A stretch of DNA of 64,000 nucleotides from Clostridium cellulovorans 743B. Its GTDB lineage: Bacteria; Bacillota; Clostridia; Clostridiales; Clostridiaceae. This document shows, in pieces, positions 61,706 to 64,000 of the stretch (position 1 is the first letter of the stretch; every line of letters starts with the position of its first letter). Under the pieces are notes generated by a model that saw only the letters and a program-made list of their open reading frames with translations, was not told the origin of the DNA and ran no database searches. Position numbers and translations under genes: made by a program. Where the stretch lies: positions 4,588,001 to 4,652,000 of the forward strand of contig NC_014393.1 of the NCBI RefSeq assembly GCF_000145275.1, given 5' to 3'.

Positions 61706-63040
61706 CTATTCTAAAGGATACTTAATAATTGGAATATATCCATATTCCTCATCTATAGTAGGAGGTATAAATATCCCTTCTCTGAAAGCCCTTAGTCTAT
61801 TAACATCATTCTCAGCGGTAGTTGCTAATGATACATAAAGTTTTGCTATAGAATACCAAGTTGCAAAATCAACTATTCCAGAACCTGATAAACTAAATAA
61901 CTCTTGAAACTTCTTTACTGCTATTGCAGTTTTTATATCATAATGTCCATTGACATCTATCTTATCAATTACAGGATAATATTCTGAAATAAAATTCAAG
62001 TATGTTTGTACAGTCTTTACATATTCCCCTGATTCTCCAACTCCTAAGGGATAACCTGGATATTCTCGAGGAACCCCCTCAATTCTTCTGGTTCTAGCAA
62101 AGGAATGTTCTGTTCCAAAGAATACATTTAATATTTCTGTTGGATTTAATCCTTTATCAGCTAGAAATTTGCTCTGCCATTTTAGCAGGCACCCATTCTC
62201 TATATATTCTTCTCCACTACAATATTTAGCTAACACTGGAGTTCTTTTATTTCCTATGACAATATACGTATTAAATATTAAGTCTACAATTCGGTCTATA
62301 TTTTTATAAGTATTTCTTCCTTTAACAAAAACTTGGTCATAACGAGAATCATTAGTTATGTGGAAATCCATTCCTTGAACTCCATACCACTCCGTATATA
62401 TTCTATTTAGAACAAAGGATATTATGCAGTATACATTAACTCTGATAGCAGTTTCAGACCATGTAGCATAAATTTCGCAAGAACACACATTTTTTATATA
62501 ATCGTTAAATTTGACTTTTAAATTTTCTGCATTTTTATCATCTGGAGTTCCTAAATGAACGATTACGTAGCTTGGAATCATCACTTCTCTATCATCAATA
62601 ATACTAACTAAATCTGAAATAAAGTTTTGTTGATCATCAAACTTTTTCTTTGGTGGTATATTGATCAATTCCGAATCTGGAATAATTAACACTTCTTCCT
62701 CTTCATGCCCTTCACCCTTAGGTTTCAATTCTATAGCCTGCATTGCAGTAACCTTAGGTAATATTTGTGTACCAATTATCTTAATATCTGTATACCCTTC
62801 AGCAACTACCTTGATTACACAAGTAGAATAAGGTACATAGCTTGAATAACTCTCTGAATAAAAAATATCTGGCGTATCTAGTTCTATTATTTCTGTAAAT
62901 CCAGATGAATCTGTATACAAATTAATTTCTTTATTCTGAAATTCTTCTGTAACAGACTGACTAACCAAAACCGTGGCGTTCTTCACAGGGATTTCAGTCT
63001 CCGCTTTCACTAACCTAACTTGCAATTTTCCCTTTGCCAT
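61706..63040 (-). CDS. SleC-like spore-cortex protein with peptidoglycan-binding domain
   Basis: This 444-residue protein starts like clostridial SleC (MAKGKLQVRLVKAETEIPVK), with an N-terminal beta-sandwich pro-region (1-115), a linker, a SpoIID/SleC-like catalytic-type domain (about 150-330: YVIVHLGTPDD, NRIYTEWYGVQGMDFHITND, FVKGRNTYKNI) and a C-terminal PG_binding_1 repeat (about 340-410, ending GIVDFATWYSI). SleC is a lytic enzyme of the spore cortex used at germination. A close paralogue is encoded directly upstream. Whether it keeps enzyme activity is unknown. Confidence 0.85.
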   Translation of the reverse strand: MAKGKLQVRLVKAETEIPVKNATVLVSQSVTEEFQNKEINLYTDSSGFTEIIELDTPDIFYSESYSSYVPYSTCVIKVVAEGYTDIKIIGTQILPKVTAMQAIELKPKGEGHEEEEVLIIPDSELINIPPKKKFDDQQNFISDLVSIIDDREVMIPSYVIVHLGTPDDKNAENLKVKFNDYIKNVCSCEIYATWSETAIRVNVYCIISFVLNRIYTEWYGVQGMDFHITNDSRYDQVFVKGRNTYKNIDRIVDLIFNTYIVIGNKRTPVLAKYCSGEEYIENGCLLKWQSKFLADKGLNPTEILNVFFGTEHSFARTRRIEGVPREYPGYPLGVGESGEYVKTVQTYLNFISEYYPVIDKIDVNGHYDIKTAIAVKKFQELFSLSGSGIVDFATWYSIAKLYVSLATTAENDVNRLRAFREGIFIPPTIDEEYGYIPIIKYPLE

Positions 63041-63103
63041 TTAATTTAATCCTTCCACAATCGCTCTTTTTAAAATAAACATCTTCTTATCTGAGAAAAT
63101 CCA

Positions 63104-64000
63104 CTATACGGATATCTTTGTTATATGCACATATAATCTAGATATAGAATACCAAGTTGCAAAATCCACTATTCCAGTTTCACTTGCTTTAAATGTGTTT
63201 TGAAATTTCCTTACTGCTTCAGCAGTGGCTAAATCATAAATTCCATTTACCGTAACTTTAGGTATAAGAGGATATGCCTCAGAAATTTTATTTAAATGCC
63301 CTTGAATAATTCTCACATTACTCCCTTTATCTTCTATGGTCAAAGGACTTCCTGGGTATGGCTGAGTTATTCCTTCGAACTTATCTGTTCTTCCTAAAGA
63401 CATACTATTCCCATAATACTTTTTTATGATTTCTATAGGATTTAACCCTTCATCTGCCAAAAACTTACAACCCCATTTTGATAGCCATGCATTTCTAATT
63501 ACCTTTATTCCATCGGAATACTGAGTCAATATGGGCTGTTTTTGCCTATCAATTGTAATATAGGTATTAAACGTAAAATTAACAATTTCACTTATACTTT
63601 TGTAAGTTGTTCTTCCGTAAAAAAAAGCAGGATCATAAATAGGATCATTTGTTATATGAAAATCTTTCCCCTGTCTTTTATACCACTCCGTATAAATCCT
63701 ATTTAATATAAATGATACTATGCAGTAAGAAAAAGCTCTAATGGCTGCTTCTGGCCATGTAGGATATATTTCTCCAGCACAAACAGTTTTAATGTAATCA
63801 ATGAATCTTACATTAACATTTTTCGCATTATTATCATTAGGTGCTCCTAAATGAACTACTATAGAATAAGGAATCATTGGTGTTTGATAATCTACACCCC
63901 CACTAACAGGAACATTTAACTTCGTCGCAGATTCCGGAATCTTTTCAGGATAATTTCCAATCAATGTAGGCTCTGATATTAAAAGTTGGTCTTCAATTTG
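63104..64000 (-). CDS. SleC-like paralogue, truncated by the window edge
   Basis: Only the last 298 residues are in the window; the frame stays open to base 64000, so the N-terminus lies outside. It contains the same SpoIID/SleC-like domain (YSIVVHLGAPNDN, NRIYTEWYKRQGKDFHITND, FFYGRTTYKSI) and PG-binding repeat (GIVDFATWYSI) as its neighbour and clearly arose by duplication. A TTG at 63964 could be mistaken for its start but no ribosome site is present there. Confidence 0.85.
   Translation of the reverse strand, partial: QIEDQLLISEPTLIGNYPEKIPESATKLNVPVSGGVDYQTPMIPYSIVVHLGAPNDNNAKNVNVRFIDYIKTVCAGEIYPTWPEAAIRAFSYCIVSFILNRIYTEWYKRQGKDFHITNDPIYDPAFFYGRTTYKSISEIVNFTFNTYITIDRQKQPILTQYSDGIKVIRNAWLSKWGCKFLADEGLNPIEIIKKYYGNSMSLGRTDKFEGITQPYPGSPLTIEDKGSNVRIIQGHLNKISEAYPLIPKVTVNGIYDLATAEAVRKFQNTFKASETGIVDFATWYSISRLYVHITKISV

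Overview
The window looks like chromosome of a spore-forming, strictly anaerobic Clostridium (cluster I type). It is very AT-rich and uses GGAGG-type ribosome sites. Its gene set fits: spoVG with a sigma-H-like promoter, the order murC / purR-spoVG-glmU-prs, an [FeFe]-hydrogenase, a butanol-dehydrogenase-type Fe-ADH, a secreted pectate lyase, and SleC-like spore-cortex proteins. Species cannot be fixed from this sequence alone.

Layout. 1-6.6 kb: end of a two-component system, then prs, glmU, spoVG and purR on the minus strand, and murC divergent. 6.7-13.3 kb: tRNA-Pro, an aminotransferase, hydrogenase, PAP2 phosphatase, HAD hydrolase and Fe-ADH. 13.6-24 kb is accessory: a methyltransferase, a secreted M15 peptidase, a type III toxin-antitoxin locus (16138-16971), a PadR/DUF2812 operon, an APH-like kinase with a GNAT acetyltransferase, and a creatininase-family protein. 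24.3-29.6 kb: a MarR-controlled heterodimeric ABC exporter, a thioesterase and a small unknown. 30-32 kb: a PL10 pectate lyase with its control region. 32.4-41.9 kb: a galactose-type ABC importer (mglBAC) preceded by a YesN/YesM-type regulator-kinase pair and two membrane-anchored sugar-binding proteins, probably a complete sense-and-import module. 42-47.8 kb: a FUSC-like protein, DUF1349, a PadR/HAAS pair, and a ykkC-class riboswitch that appears to control an ACT-domain protein and a DUF1232 protein. 47.9-51.4 kb: a small defence neighbourhood (YhcG-type nuclease, IS982-like element, AbiH). 51.6-64 kb: ABC-F ATPase, RlmI-like methyltransferase, PucR-type regulator, MsmX-type ATPase, two radical-SAM proteins, a lipoprotein, a YkvI-type membrane protein and two SleC-like paralogues, the second cut by the window edge.

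The most striking item is the type III toxin-antitoxin locus. A consensus promoter (TTGCAC-17-TATAAT) drives 2.8 tandem 37-nt repeats. Each repeat can fold as an H-type pseudoknot. A perfect 20-nt palindromic terminator follows, and then a 212-residue ToxN/AbiQ-like endoribonuclease. The other well-supported regulatory finds are the ykkC-class riboswitch, paired MarR operators that each sit just downstream of a promoter, a PadR operator inside its own promoter, three direct repeats upstream of mglB, and a dispersed intergenic repeat present twice. All functional statements are read from sequence and family knowledge; nothing was searched or folded by computer.
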